A stretch of DNA of 64,000 nt from a virus. Made by a program: the position numbers and the translations under genes. A model generated the notes under the pieces. That model ran no database searches, was not told the DNA's origin, and saw only the letters and a program-made list of their open reading frames with translations. Every line of letters begins with the position of its first letter. Position 1 is the first letter of the stretch. Shown here in pieces: positions 23,263-31,836 of this stretch. The stretch is taken from IMG/VR virus record IMGVR_UViG_3300031839_001380, positions 115,847-179,846 of that record, one strand, 5' to 3'.

Positions 23263-25629
23263 ATGCCGCTCAACCTAGCATCTCCTGGAATTGTCGTAAA
23301 GGAAGTTGACCTAACCCAAGGTAGAGTAGACCCCACTTCTACTCTAGCTGCAGGTATCGTAGCTCCCTTTGCAAAAGGACCAGTCGAGAAACCCACACTT
23401 ATCGAAACCGAGGCGGATCTTCTAGAGACCTTCGGTTCACCATACAAAGACAGCAACCACTACGAATATTGGTTGACAGCTTCATCGTACCTAGCATATG
23501 GCGGCGTACTTCGCGTTGTTAGATCTAACGATACAGAGCTCAAGAACTCCTTTGTTGGTACTGCTAGCAGCGTCACGATTAAAAGCGTAGACGATTATAT
23601 CAACAAAGGATATTCTGAAAACAACATTACTAATGTTGTTGTTGCTGCTAGAAACCCTGGTTCCTGGGCAAATGGAATTAAGGTTGCCATCCTAGACAGT
23701 CTTGCAGATCAAATCATCACTGGTGTTGACACTAGTGCTATTCTTGGATTTTCTTCTACTGCTAATGGCGGTCTTGCTGCTGTTGCCGGATACGAAAACG
23801 GTATTTCAGATATTGATCTGACTGTAGGTCTGGGTGTCACTCAGGCAGTACCTGCTGGAACAGTTGTTGCTGGTGTTGGCGCTACCTCACTGCTTGATGG
23901 ATACCTTAAGGGTGTAATCACAGAAGTTGGTTCTGGTCAAGTTTCAGTTAAGCTTGTATCACATGTCAGTTCTGCTGGAACAGAAACTTCTGTTGAATAT
24001 ACTCCTGGTGGAGTTTATGAATTCCAGAATACTGGTTCATTCTCACTACATGTTCAATCCACTGTAGGTTCTTCCAAACTTGGTTGGGTATCAGGAACAG
24101 TTTCTTACGGTTCTAGTTTTGCATCTAGTGATTTCTTCACAGCTCTGACTGGTGCAGGTATTACTAGTGGAGATGCTCGCTGGGTTGCAGCTGCAGCATA
24201 TGATGGAGACATCGATTACACTGGTGCTACCGATTGGTTCGACAATCAAACCATTACTCTTACCAATGGATCTACAATTGCTTGGAATTCCCTTGCAGAT
24301 AGACCCGGTACTTCTGCATTCGCTGCAGCCAGAAACGCCAAGAACGATGAAGTTCATGTTGCTCTGATTGACGACGCTGGTAAAATCACCGGCAACGCTG
24401 GTACACTTCTTGAGAAGTATATCTCAGCATCTAAAGCAAAAGATTCAGTATACTCTGCTGGTTCTTCTTCTTACTGGAGAAAACTTTTTGAAGTTTCTAG
24501 TCAGTATGCATTTGGCGGTGGAGCTCCCGCAGGTGTTGTAACAACAGACCTGGATGCAAACTTTGATCCTAAGACTGATGTTGCATGGGATCAAGATACT
24601 GAGAATGTTTCTTTCGCTTCCATCGGAAACTATCAAGCATCATTTGCCATGGGTCTTAACTATGGCGGCAAAGCTGGAATCAACAGTACAGGTGCTCTTA
24701 GCGTAAGCGTAGGAGACCTTTCTAGTGGTTACGATCTTCTTGCAAATAAAGATGCATACGAGTTAGATTTCCTGATGATGGGATCTGCTGCTCACGGTAG
24801 AGAGGCATCACAAGCTCTTGCAAATAAACTAATTGCAGTCGCAGAAATTAGAAAAGATTGTGTTGCATGCATCTCTCCCCATAGACAAGCATTCCTTGCT
24901 ACATCTGGAGATGGAGAAGACCTAACGCTAAGTTCCGATACTGTTACTTCTGCTATAACTGCCTTCTACTCTTCAGTAACCTCATCTTCTTACGCTATTC
25001 TTGATAGTGGTTACAAGTACATGTATGATCGCTTCAGTAAAGCGTTCCGTTATGTACCCCTTAATGGTGATATTGCTGGCCTTTGCGCTAGAAATGATAT
25101 CAATAACTTCCCCTGGTTCTCACCGGGTGGAACTACACGAGGTGCAATCCTCAACGCTGTAAAATTAGCGTACACTCCCTCACAAGCTGAGAGGGATAAG
25201 TTATACTCTGCAAGAGTTAACCCAGTAATTTTCTCGCCTGGTGCTGGTATTATCCTCTTTGGTGATAAGACAGCTCTTGGTAAATCCTCGGCATTCGACA
25301 GAATCAATGTCCGTCGTCTGTTTATTTACTTAGAGAAAGCAATCTCAGCCGCCGCAAGAGATCAACTCTTTGAGTTCAACGATGAGATTACGAGACTCAA
25401 CTTCCTGAACATTGTTGAACCTTTCCTTCGCGATGTACAATCTAAGAGAGGTGTTACCGATTTCGTCGTAATTTGCGATGAAACAAATAACACTGCTGCG
25501 GTAATTGACAACAACGAATTTGTTGCTGACATCTTTATCAAACCTGCTAGGTCGATTAACTTCATCGGTCTGACCTTCGTCGCTACCCGCACGGGAGTCA
25601 GTTTTGAAGAAGTTATTGGTCGAGTTTGA
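23263..25629 (+). CDS. gp18: Contractile tail sheath protein gp18
   Basis: 788 residues (T4 659), the extra length being in the middle. Forms the contractile sheath. Begins MPLNLASPGIVVKEVDLTQG with the typical GIVAPFAKGPVEKPTLIE, and ends with the conserved assembly domain: LFIYLEKAISAAARDQLFEF, FNDEITRLNFLNIVEPFL and RGVTDFVVICDETNNT, plus a beta-strand arm. The variable centre (about 150-420) is Gly/Ser/Thr-rich and probably surface exposed. Codon choice is richer in C/G endings than small neighbours, as expected for an abundant protein. Confidence 0.96.
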   Translation: MPLNLASPGIVVKEVDLTQGRVDPTSTLAAGIVAPFAKGPVEKPTLIETEADLLETFGSPYKDSNHYEYWLTASSYLAYGGVLRVVRSNDTELKNSFVGTASSVTIKSVDDYINKGYSENNITNVVVAARNPGSWANGIKVAILDSLADQIITGVDTSAILGFSSTANGGLAAVAGYENGISDIDLTVGLGVTQAVPAGTVVAGVGATSLLDGYLKGVITEVGSGQVSVKLVSHVSSAGTETSVEYTPGGVYEFQNTGSFSLHVQSTVGSSKLGWVSGTVSYGSSFASSDFFTALTGAGITSGDARWVAAAAYDGDIDYTGATDWFDNQTITLTNGSTIAWNSLADRPGTSAFAAARNAKNDEVHVALIDDAGKITGNAGTLLEKYISASKAKDSVYSAGSSSYWRKLFEVSSQYAFGGGAPAGVVTTDLDANFDPKTDVAWDQDTENVSFASIGNYQASFAMGLNYGGKAGINSTGALSVSVGDLSSGYDLLANKDAYELDFLMMGSAAHGREASQALANKLIAVAEIRKDCVACISPHRQAFLATSGDGEDLTLSSDTVTSAITAFYSSVTSSSYAILDSGYKYMYDRFSKAFRYVPLNGDIAGLCARNDINNFPWFSPGGTTRGAILNAVKLAYTPSQAERDKLYSARVNPVIFSPGAGIILFGDKTALGKSSAFDRINVRRLFIYLEKAISAAARDQLFEFNDEITRLNFLNIVEPFLRDVQSKRGVTDFVVICDETNNTAAVIDNNEFVADIFIKPARSINFIGLTFVATRTGVSFEEVIGRV

Positions 25630-25664
25630 TCGCCTTATAATAAACTCATAGGAGAACCCAAACA

Positions 25665-26285
25665 ATGGCTATCAACCAACAAAATCCCCCAAAGACTTCA
25701 GACAGGACAATTGACAAGTTTAAGTCAAGACTGTCTGGTGGTATTGCAAGACCTAACCTCTTTGAGGTGGTCTTGGCATTTCCAGACGGAGTAGTAGATT
25801 CCTCAGTAAATGATCTTGATGCAAAAGCAAGATTTCTTGTGAAGGCAGCTGCTCTTCCTGCGTCAAACATTGCACCAATTAGTGTTCCTTTTAGAGGTCG
25901 TACTCTTAAGATCGCTGGCGACAGAACCTTTGACGAATGGACTATTACTGTTATTAACGATACGGACTTTGCAATCCGCTCTTCTTTTGAGAGATGGATG
26001 AATTCCATGTCGAAAGTATCTGATAATTCGGGTACTACTAATCCTGAAAGCTATACCAAAGATGCTTATGTTTATCAATTAGGCAGATCTGCGGTTGCAC
26101 CTAATTCTCAGGAATCTGACGCAAATCTTCCTGTTCTTAGAACTTATAAGTTCTATAGCGTATTCCCAACAAACATCTCACAGTTAGACCTATCTTACGA
26201 TTCTGCAGACGCTGTTGAAGAGTTCACAGTTACTCTTCAAGTACAGTGGTGGGAATCTGCCGGAAATGGTGGAGATGTCGCTTGA
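25665..26285 (+). CDS. gp19: Tail tube protein gp19
   Basis: 206 residues (T4 163). Stacks as hexamers to form the inner tube for DNA passage. Supporting motifs: GGIARPNLFEVVLAFPDGV near the N-terminus, KAAALPASNIAPISVPFRGR, FDEWTITVINDTDFAIR and YKFYSVFPTNISQLDLSYDS, which are classic tube-fold landmarks. Preceded by AGGAGAA as ribosome-binding site and a TATAATAA late-like sequence at about 25637. Sits directly after gp18 as in T4. Confidence 0.95.
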   Translation: MAINQQNPPKTSDRTIDKFKSRLSGGIARPNLFEVVLAFPDGVVDSSVNDLDAKARFLVKAAALPASNIAPISVPFRGRTLKIAGDRTFDEWTITVINDTDFAIRSSFERWMNSMSKVSDNSGTTNPESYTKDAYVYQLGRSAVAPNSQESDANLPVLRTYKFYSVFPTNISQLDLSYDSADAVEEFTVTLQVQWWESAGNGGDVA

Positions 26286-26309
26286 TAAATAGTCTTTGAT
26301 ATCAAAGAC
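26284..26309 (+). promoter_or_regulatory. GATAAATA box plus 18-base perfect palindrome
   Basis: GATAAATA (26284-26291) at the gp19 stop is followed immediately by GTCTTTGATATCAAAGAC (26292-26309), a perfect palindrome able to form a 7-bp hairpin with an ATAT loop in RNA. It precedes the gp20 ATG at 26322. Likely a late promoter with a hairpin at the 5' end of the transcript. Confidence 0.55.
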
Positions 26310-26321
26310 AAAATATTTAAA

Positions 26322-27980
26322 ATGTCGAAACTCTTCGGATTTTCTATTGAAGATAATGAAAAGACCCCCAAGGGTGTAGTCAGTCCCATTCCCACTACAG
26401 GTGAGGGTGGGGCTGATTACTATATCCAAGGGGGTTTTTCTAGTCAAGTTGTAGATATTGAAGGAATCTACAAATCAGAACATGAACTGATTAGAAGATA
26501 TAGAGAGATGTCTCTCCACCCAGAGGTGGATAATGCAATCGAAGATGTTGTAAATGAAGCTATTGTTTCAGATCAAAATGATTCTCCGGTAGAGATTGAT
26601 CTAGAAAATCTTAATGCGAGTGATGGTATTAAAAATATTATCCGCAAAGAATTTAAGCACATTAAAGATCTTTTAGACTTTGATCTCAAGTCTCATGAGA
26701 TTTTTAGAAATTGGTATGTTGATGGTAGACTATACTATAATAAAGTAATTGACATTCAAAATCCACAAGAAGGTATTCAAGAGCTTAGATATATTGATCC
26801 TCTCAAAATGCGCTATGTTCGTAAAGAGAAGAAAGGACCAAATGATAGAAATGATATTTTTACAAGTAGAGGCGAAAGAGAAGAGCAAAGAGTAGCCTTC
26901 CCTGAGATTGAAGAGTATTTCATGTATACTCCCAAACCTCAGTACCCAACAAATATTGCAACTCCTGGCGGAAGCACCGCAATGAAGGGAGTAAAGATCA
27001 CAAAAGATGCAATTACATATTGCACTTCTGGTCTTGTAGATAGAAACAAAGGATCAGGACTTTCTTATCTTCATAAGGCAATCAAGTCTCTCAATCAACT
27101 TAGAATGATTGAAGATTCTCTTGTCATCTATAGATTGTCACGCGCACCAGAGCGCCGTATTTTCTACATTGATGTTGGCAATCTTCCTAAGGTAAAAGCA
27201 GAGCAATACCTCCGTGAAGTAATGATGCGCTACCGTAATAAGTTGGTGTATGATTCCAACAGCGGTGAGATTCGTGACGACAAAAAAATGATGAGTATGC
27301 TGGAAGACTTCTGGCTTCCTCGCCGTGAGGGTGGTCGTGGCACAGAAATTACCACACTTCCTGGTGGTCAAAATCTTGGCGAACTTGCTGATATTGAATA
27401 CTTCCAATCCAAACTCTATAGATCTTTAGGTGTGCCTGAATCTAGAATCGCTGGTTCTGGTGACGGTTTCAATCTAGGTCGTTCTTCTGAAATTTTAAGA
27501 GATGAACTGAAGTTCTCTAAGTTTGTTGGTCGTCTCCGTAAGCGTTTTAGTGCAATGTTTATGGATATGCTCAAGACACAATTGCTTCTTAAGAATATTG
27601 TTACTCCCTCAGATTGGGAAGTGATGTCTGAGCACATTCAGTTTGACTTCTTATATGATAATCACTTTGCAGAGCTTAAGGACAAAGAATTACTTGAAGG
27701 CCGTCTTGGACTTCTTGCAATGATTGAACCTTATGCTGGTCGCTATTACTCCACGGAGTACATCCGTCGTCAAGTTCTGCGTCAAAGAGATCAAGAAATT
27801 GTTGAGATTGATCAACAAATTGAAGAGGAAATTGCGTCTGGGGTTCTCCCAGATCCAAATCAACAAATGCTTGAGATGGAAGCAGGAGACCCAATGCTGC
27901 AAGGGCAAGAAGATCCCAATGCATTGCCAGGTCAAGCTCCACAACCCCAATTACCAAAAGCATCAGAAGGGGAAATCTGA
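26322..27980 (+). CDS. gp20: Portal vertex protein gp20
   Basis: 552 residues (T4 524). Dodecameric portal through which DNA enters and leaves the head. Recognised from VVDIEGIYKSEHELIRRYRE, MSLHPEVDNAIEDVVNEAIV, QELRYIDPLKMRYVRK, ITYCTSGLVDRNKG, LSRAPERRIFYIDVGNLPKV and LGVPESRIAGSGDGFNLGRS, all conserved in T4-like portals and used as a cyanophage marker gene. The C-terminus is Gln/Pro-rich. The order gp19-gp20-gp67-gp21 is T4-like. Confidence 0.97.
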   Translation: MSKLFGFSIEDNEKTPKGVVSPIPTTGEGGADYYIQGGFSSQVVDIEGIYKSEHELIRRYREMSLHPEVDNAIEDVVNEAIVSDQNDSPVEIDLENLNASDGIKNIIRKEFKHIKDLLDFDLKSHEIFRNWYVDGRLYYNKVIDIQNPQEGIQELRYIDPLKMRYVRKEKKGPNDRNDIFTSRGEREEQRVAFPEIEEYFMYTPKPQYPTNIATPGGSTAMKGVKITKDAITYCTSGLVDRNKGSGLSYLHKAIKSLNQLRMIEDSLVIYRLSRAPERRIFYIDVGNLPKVKAEQYLREVMMRYRNKLVYDSNSGEIRDDKKMMSMLEDFWLPRREGGRGTEITTLPGGQNLGELADIEYFQSKLYRSLGVPESRIAGSGDGFNLGRSSEILRDELKFSKFVGRLRKRFSAMFMDMLKTQLLLKNIVTPSDWEVMSEHIQFDFLYDNHFAELKDKELLEGRLGLLAMIEPYAGRYYSTEYIRRQVLRQRDQEIVEIDQQIEEEIASGVLPDPNQQMLEMEAGDPMLQGQEDPNALPGQAPQPQLPKASEGEI

Positions 27981-28005
27981 TAAATAAGTTATATATCTGA
28001 CTTAT
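27979..28005 (+). promoter_or_regulatory. GATAAATA box plus 6-bp hairpin
   Basis: GATAAATA (27979-27986) overlaps the gp20 stop. ATAAGT (27984-27989) and ACTTAT (28000-28005) form an inverted repeat just downstream, ending five bases before the ATG at 28010. Confidence 0.45.
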
Positions 28006-28009
28006 ATCC

Positions 28010-28177
28010 ATGGAAGAGCTAGTAAATATGATTGCGACGGATTCGTCTGCTGTGAATATTAGCGACCAAATTAAAGATCTCCTTTACCAAAAAGCTGCTT
28101 CTAAAGTAGATGCTTTGCGTCAACCAACTGCAGCTAGTTTGTTTGGTGAACCATCACAAGAAACTGAGGAAGAATAA
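28010..28177 (+). CDS. gp67: Prohead core protein gp67-like
   Basis: 55 residues: MEELVNMIATDSSAVNISDQ then IKDLLYQKAASKVDALRQPT, ending in an acidic tail. T4 gp67 is an 80-residue acidic scaffold protein cut to peptides by gp21. Size, helix plus acidic tail and position between gp20 and gp21 agree; sequence identity cannot be measured here. TAATG-coupled to the next gene. Confidence 0.65.
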   Translation: MEELVNMIATDSSAVNISDQIKDLLYQKAASKVDALRQPTAASLFGEPSQETEEE

Positions 28178-28443
28178 TGGCAAGAACTTTAATCCTTGCT
28201 GCGGAAACTCCGCTGGCAGCTGGTATTGGTAATAGTACTTCCGTAGGTAACGCTACTGTTGTCAGAGTATTAAATGACTCTGGTAGTACCGTTGTTCTTC
28301 ATGTTCAGGATTCTTCTTTTTCTGGCATTGGTTCTATTACCATGCTTAACAATACATCTGAATTGATCGAAAAGAAAGCCTCTGATATTATCTATGGCAT
28401 TGGAGGAGCACTTAAAGTAGCTAAAGTAGGATTCACAGGGTAA
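28177..28443 (+). CDS. Beta-rich small protein in the gp68 position
   Basis: 88 residues, almost wholly beta-strand and loop: GIGNSTSVGNATVVRVLNDS, VVLHVQDSSFSGIGSITML, SDIIYGIGGALKVAKVGF. T4 has the helical scaffold gp68 here, which this does not resemble. It could be a small capsid or tail decoration protein. Coupled to the gp67-like gene and followed closely by gp21, so made with the prohead set. Confidence 0.5.
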   Translation: MARTLILAAETPLAAGIGNSTSVGNATVVRVLNDSGSTVVLHVQDSSFSGIGSITMLNNTSELIEKKASDIIYGIGGALKVAKVGFTG

Positions 28444-28447
28444 TCAA

Positions 28448-29098
28448 ATGAAACTGATCACGGAAGAAATCGAACAGGTCGAACTTATCGTTGAAGAACG
28501 CAACGGTAAGAAATCTATGTTCATCGAAGGAGTATTCCTTCAGGGAGACATTCAGAACCGAAATGGTCGGATGTATCCTATGGATACTCTTCGCAGAGAA
28601 GTATGTCGTTACAACGAAAGTTTTGTCAGCAAAGGCAGAGCTCTTGGTGAACTCGGTCATCCCGAAGGACCTACTCTCAACCTGGATCGAGTATCTCATA
28701 AAATTACATCTCTCAGAGAAGAGGGAACTAATTTTATAGGTAAAGCTAAAATTCTCAATACCCCCATGGGTAAGATCGCACAAAATCTTATCGATGAAGG
28801 TGTAAAGTTGGGTGTTTCTTCCCGTGGACTTGGAACTTTAGCGGTAAATGAGAATGGTATTAAAGTCGTCTCAAACGATTTTATGCTTGCAACTGCTGCA
28901 GATATTGTAGCAGATCCATCCGCACCTGATGCATTTGTATCAGGAATTATGGAAGGAAAAGACTGGGTAATGGATGGTGGAATCGTCAGAGAAAGGCTTG
29001 TAGAGAAGACCTACAAGCAAATTAATACCTTGGTCGATCAAAAAGCACTTGAAGAAAACAAGTTGGCACTGTTCAATAATTTCCTGTCAAGTCTCTAA
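28448..29098 (+). CDS. gp21: Prohead core protease gp21
   Basis: 216 residues (T4 212). Serine protease that matures the prohead by cutting gp23, scaffold and internal proteins after the (L/I)-x-E signal. Catalytic landmarks are LGELGHPEGPTLNLDRVSH with the His (about 71) and VKLGVSSRGLGTL with the nucleophile Ser (about 122); both lie in the usual S78-type fold context. Lies between gp67 and gp22 as in T4. Its predicted signal occurs in gp23 (LSE) and in the N-termini of two or three putative cargo proteins of this window. Confidence 0.94.
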   Translation: MKLITEEIEQVELIVEERNGKKSMFIEGVFLQGDIQNRNGRMYPMDTLRREVCRYNESFVSKGRALGELGHPEGPTLNLDRVSHKITSLREEGTNFIGKAKILNTPMGKIAQNLIDEGVKLGVSSRGLGTLAVNENGIKVVSNDFMLATAADIVADPSAPDAFVSGIMEGKDWVMDGGIVRERLVEKTYKQINTLVDQKALEENKLALFNNFLSSL

Positions 29099-29100
29099 TT

Positions 29101-29136
29101 TATAAATAAATATAGATTATATCAACGATTATAATC
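29101..29136 (+). promoter_or_regulatory. Consensus late promoter TATAAATA plus 7-bp hairpin
   Basis: TATAAATA (29101-29108) matches the T4 late consensus exactly. GATTATA (29115-29121) and TATAATC (29130-29136) form a perfect 7-bp stem just downstream. A CGGAGAG ribosome-binding site follows, then the gp22 ATG at 29150. The strongest late promoter candidate in the window; probably drives gp22 and gp23. Confidence 0.65.
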
Positions 29137-29149
29137 GGAGAGTTCACCA

Positions 29150-30196
29150 ATGTCCGCTAAGGAATTACAAGAAATGGAAAATCCCGTAACAAGGGGTGCG
29201 AAAGGAGCTGAGGCTATGCCTAAGCTTTCTGATCCTGGAACTGGTTTGGCTGCTGTTCAAGATCTTGGTGGGCCTACCCCCGAGAACTACAAAGCCGACG
29301 ATGATTCCGCGAAACTCGCAGAACCCAAAGTTAAAACTGTCAAAGATGTCGTAAATCGTGGCGCTAAAGCTGCTGAACCGATGCAAAGTCTTTCTGCTGG
29401 CGATACCGTCGAAGCAGAAGGCGAGCAAGAAGTTGTAGCTGAAGATGAGACCACGCAAGAGGAGGTAACTCCTTCTGTTGATATCGAAGAAGATCTTTCT
29501 GCCCTTTTTGGTGGCGAAGAACTTTCCGAAGAATTTCAATTAAAAGCTCGCACAATCTTTGAGGCTGTAGTTACTGCTAAAGTAACTGAAGTCCAAGAAG
29601 AGATGGCTGCACAATACGAAGAGCAACTTACTGAACATCTTGAGACTGTAAAGTCTGAACTTGTAGAGCGCGTTGATGCATACCTTGAGTATGTTTCAGA
29701 AGAGTGGATCTCCGAGAACAAGATCGAAGTAGAGCACGGTCTTAAGACCGAAATGACTGAATCATTCCTTTCTGGAATGAAGGGTCTATTTGAAGATCAT
29801 TATGTAACAATTGCTGACGACAAATACGATGTCCTGGAGAGTATGGTCTCCAAACTTGATGAAATGGAAGGCAGACTTAACGAACAGATCGAAGCTAACA
29901 TTTCTCTTAACAAGCGCCTTGGCGAATCTACAGCTGATGGAATTTTCCGTGAAGTAACCGAGGGTCTTGCTGTAACACAAAGAGAGAAATTAGTCGCATT
30001 GTCTGAAGGTGTTGAGTTTGAGGGTGAAGAATCTTATCGTGAGAAGCTGGTTACACTGAAGGAATCTTATTTCCCCAGTGAGCAAAAACTTTCTTCTAAC
30101 AAAGTGGAAACACTTTCTGAGGGCGTAACCTCAGAGACTGGTGTTGAGGCATCTGCTTCAATGACCCAGTACTTGAAAGCCCTTGGGATGAAGTAA
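29150..30196 (+). CDS. gp22: Prohead scaffold core protein gp22
   Basis: 348 residues (T4 269), acidic and coiled-coil. The major scaffold around which gp23 assembles, later digested by gp21. The central helix (FQLKARTIFEAVVTAKVTEV, VQEEMAAQYEEQLTEHLETV) and ISLNKRLGESTADGIFREVT are typical. The N-terminal ~110 residues carry two similar blocks (NPVTRGAKGAEAMPKLSDPG and DVVNRGAKAAEPMQSLSAGD), an internal duplication. Several L-S-E sites (for example VALSEG, ETLSEG) fit gp21 processing. Confidence 0.93.
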   Translation: MSAKELQEMENPVTRGAKGAEAMPKLSDPGTGLAAVQDLGGPTPENYKADDDSAKLAEPKVKTVKDVVNRGAKAAEPMQSLSAGDTVEAEGEQEVVAEDETTQEEVTPSVDIEEDLSALFGGEELSEEFQLKARTIFEAVVTAKVTEVQEEMAAQYEEQLTEHLETVKSELVERVDAYLEYVSEEWISENKIEVEHGLKTEMTESFLSGMKGLFEDHYVTIADDKYDVLESMVSKLDEMEGRLNEQIEANISLNKRLGESTADGIFREVTEGLAVTQREKLVALSEGVEFEGEESYREKLVTLKESYFPSEQKLSSNKVETLSEGVTSETGVEASASMTQYLKALGMK

Positions 30197-30226
30197 AAAA
30201 CTCCGCAAATTTAAACACTAAAACTA

Positions 30227-31672
30227 ATGTACAATCAAGAATCATTAATGGAGAAGTGGGGTCCACTTCTCGACGCCGATGGAGTTGATCCTATTAAGGA
30301 CTCACATCGCCGTGCTACAACTGCTGTTCTCCTTGAGAACCAAGAGCGTTTCCTCAAAGAGCAATCTGCTTTTGAAAGCGGCAACGGTATGCTCTCAGAA
30401 GCTGCTCCTACTAACAGCGGCAACGCTGTAGGTGCTTCTGGTGCTTTCAGTGGCGGTTCTGCTGCTGCTGGTCCTACCGCCGGTTTCGATCCCGTTCTGA
30501 TCAGCCTGATTCGCCGCTCGATGCCGAATCTGGTTGCTTATGAACTCGCTGGCGTTCAGCCGATGAACGGTCCTACCGGACTGATCTTCGCAATGCGTTC
30601 ACGCTACACCAATCAAGCTGGTACTGAGTCGTTCTTCGACGAGCCCGATTCCGCATTCTCTGCGAACAAGGCAGGCACCAACATCGGTCAAGCAACCCAA
30701 GGTGATTACACCGCTGCTACCGATGACGACGGCACCGTTGGTTTCGGTTCTACTGGTACTCAGCGTGGTACTAACCCCGCTATCCTGGAAGGCACTGCTT
30801 CCGACGCTGTACAAGCTCAGTATTCACTGGGTCAAGGTATGGCAACTGGCGACTCTGAGGCACTCGGAGACGGCAGCAATGGCGATTTCAACGAGATGGC
30901 ATTCTCGATCGAGAAAGTCACGGTCACCGCTAAGTCCCGTGCTCTGAAAGCAGAGTACAGCATGGAATTGGCACAAGACCTTCGTGCTATCCACGGTCTT
31001 AACGCTGAAGCAGAACTCGCTAACATCCTGTCTAGCGAAATCCTTGCTGAAATCAACCGCGAAGTTATTCGTACCATCTATAAGACTGCTGAAGCTGGTT
31101 CACAGGCAAATGTTGCCAACGCTGGTTTCTTTGACCTCGATGTTGACTCCAACGGTCGTTGGTCAGTTGAGAAGTTCAAAGGTCTTCTGTTTAACATCGA
31201 AAGAGATGCTAACAGAATCGCCCAAAGAACTCGTAGAGGGAAGGGTAACATCATCATGACATCTGCTGATGTTGCTTCCGCTCTGACGATGGCTGGTGTA
31301 CTTGATTACACCCCTGCTCTTAACGCTAACCTTCAGGTTGACGACACCGGCAACACCTTCGCTGGTACTATCAACGGTAAGTACAGAGTCTACATCGACC
31401 CCTTCGCTGCTAACTCTGCCGCTAACCAGTACTATGTTGTTGGTTATAAGGGTACTAGCCCTTATGATGCTGGTCTCTTCTACTGTCCTTATGTTCCCCT
31501 CCAGATGGTTCGCGCCGTTGGTGAGAACAGCTTCCAGCCCAAAATTGGCTTCAAGACCCGTTATGGTCTTGTCTCCAACCCTTACGCTGAAGGCACCACT
31601 CAAGGTTTGGGTCGTATCACCTCTAACAGCAACCGCTACTACCAGCGTACTGTTGTTAAGAACCTCATGTGA
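30227..31672 (+). CDS. gp23: Major capsid protein gp23
   Basis: 481 residues (T4 521). HK97-fold shell protein. Landmarks: WGPLLDADGVDPIKDSHRRA, LISLIRRSMPNLVAYELAGV, QPMNGPTGLIFAMRSRY, MAFSIEKVTVTAKSRALKAE, YSMELAQDLRAIHGLNAEAE. A gp21 site is apparent at M-L-S-E58/A59, comparable to T4 cleavage near residue 65. Codon use is strikingly biased to C-ending codons relative to the neighbours. No obvious Shine-Dalgarno precedes the ATG (only A/C-rich sequence). Followed by a strong terminator. Confidence 0.98.
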   Translation: MYNQESLMEKWGPLLDADGVDPIKDSHRRATTAVLLENQERFLKEQSAFESGNGMLSEAAPTNSGNAVGASGAFSGGSAAAGPTAGFDPVLISLIRRSMPNLVAYELAGVQPMNGPTGLIFAMRSRYTNQAGTESFFDEPDSAFSANKAGTNIGQATQGDYTAATDDDGTVGFGSTGTQRGTNPAILEGTASDAVQAQYSLGQGMATGDSEALGDGSNGDFNEMAFSIEKVTVTAKSRALKAEYSMELAQDLRAIHGLNAEAELANILSSEILAEINREVIRTIYKTAEAGSQANVANAGFFDLDVDSNGRWSVEKFKGLLFNIERDANRIAQRTRRGKGNIIMTSADVASALTMAGVLDYTPALNANLQVDDTGNTFAGTINGKYRVYIDPFAANSAANQYYVVGYKGTSPYDAGLFYCPYVPLQMVRAVGENSFQPKIGFKTRYGLVSNPYAEGTTQGLGRITSNSNRYYQRTVVKNLM

Positions 31673-31696
31673 TTTATATCTCACATACTTAACACT

Positions 31697-31722
31697 GAGA
31701 CCCGAAAGGGTCTCTTTTTTTT
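31697..31722 (+). terminator. Strong rho-independent terminator after gp23
   Basis: GAGACCC-GAAA-GGGTCTC (31697-31714) followed by eight T (31715-31722): a 7-bp stem with GNRA tetraloop. Ends the capsid operon. Confidence 0.93.
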
Positions 31723-31762
31723 GTGCATATTTAATTTACTTCATTAAGTTAGCATACGCTGA

Positions 31763-31769
31763 CTAAATA
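31763..31769 (+). promoter_or_regulatory. Late-type CTAAATA box after the gp23 terminator
   Basis: CTAAATA in GACTAAATAG, 68 bases upstream of the ATG at 31837. A TTGACT (31779-31784) with TATATT 21 bases later is a poor sigma-70 alternative. Some promoter is needed here because the preceding terminator is strong. Confidence 0.4.
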
Positions 31770-31836
31770 GTAACAGAATTGACTACTACCATGATCTGAG
31801 ATCTCTATATTATATTCAATAACTAAGGTGATTCAA

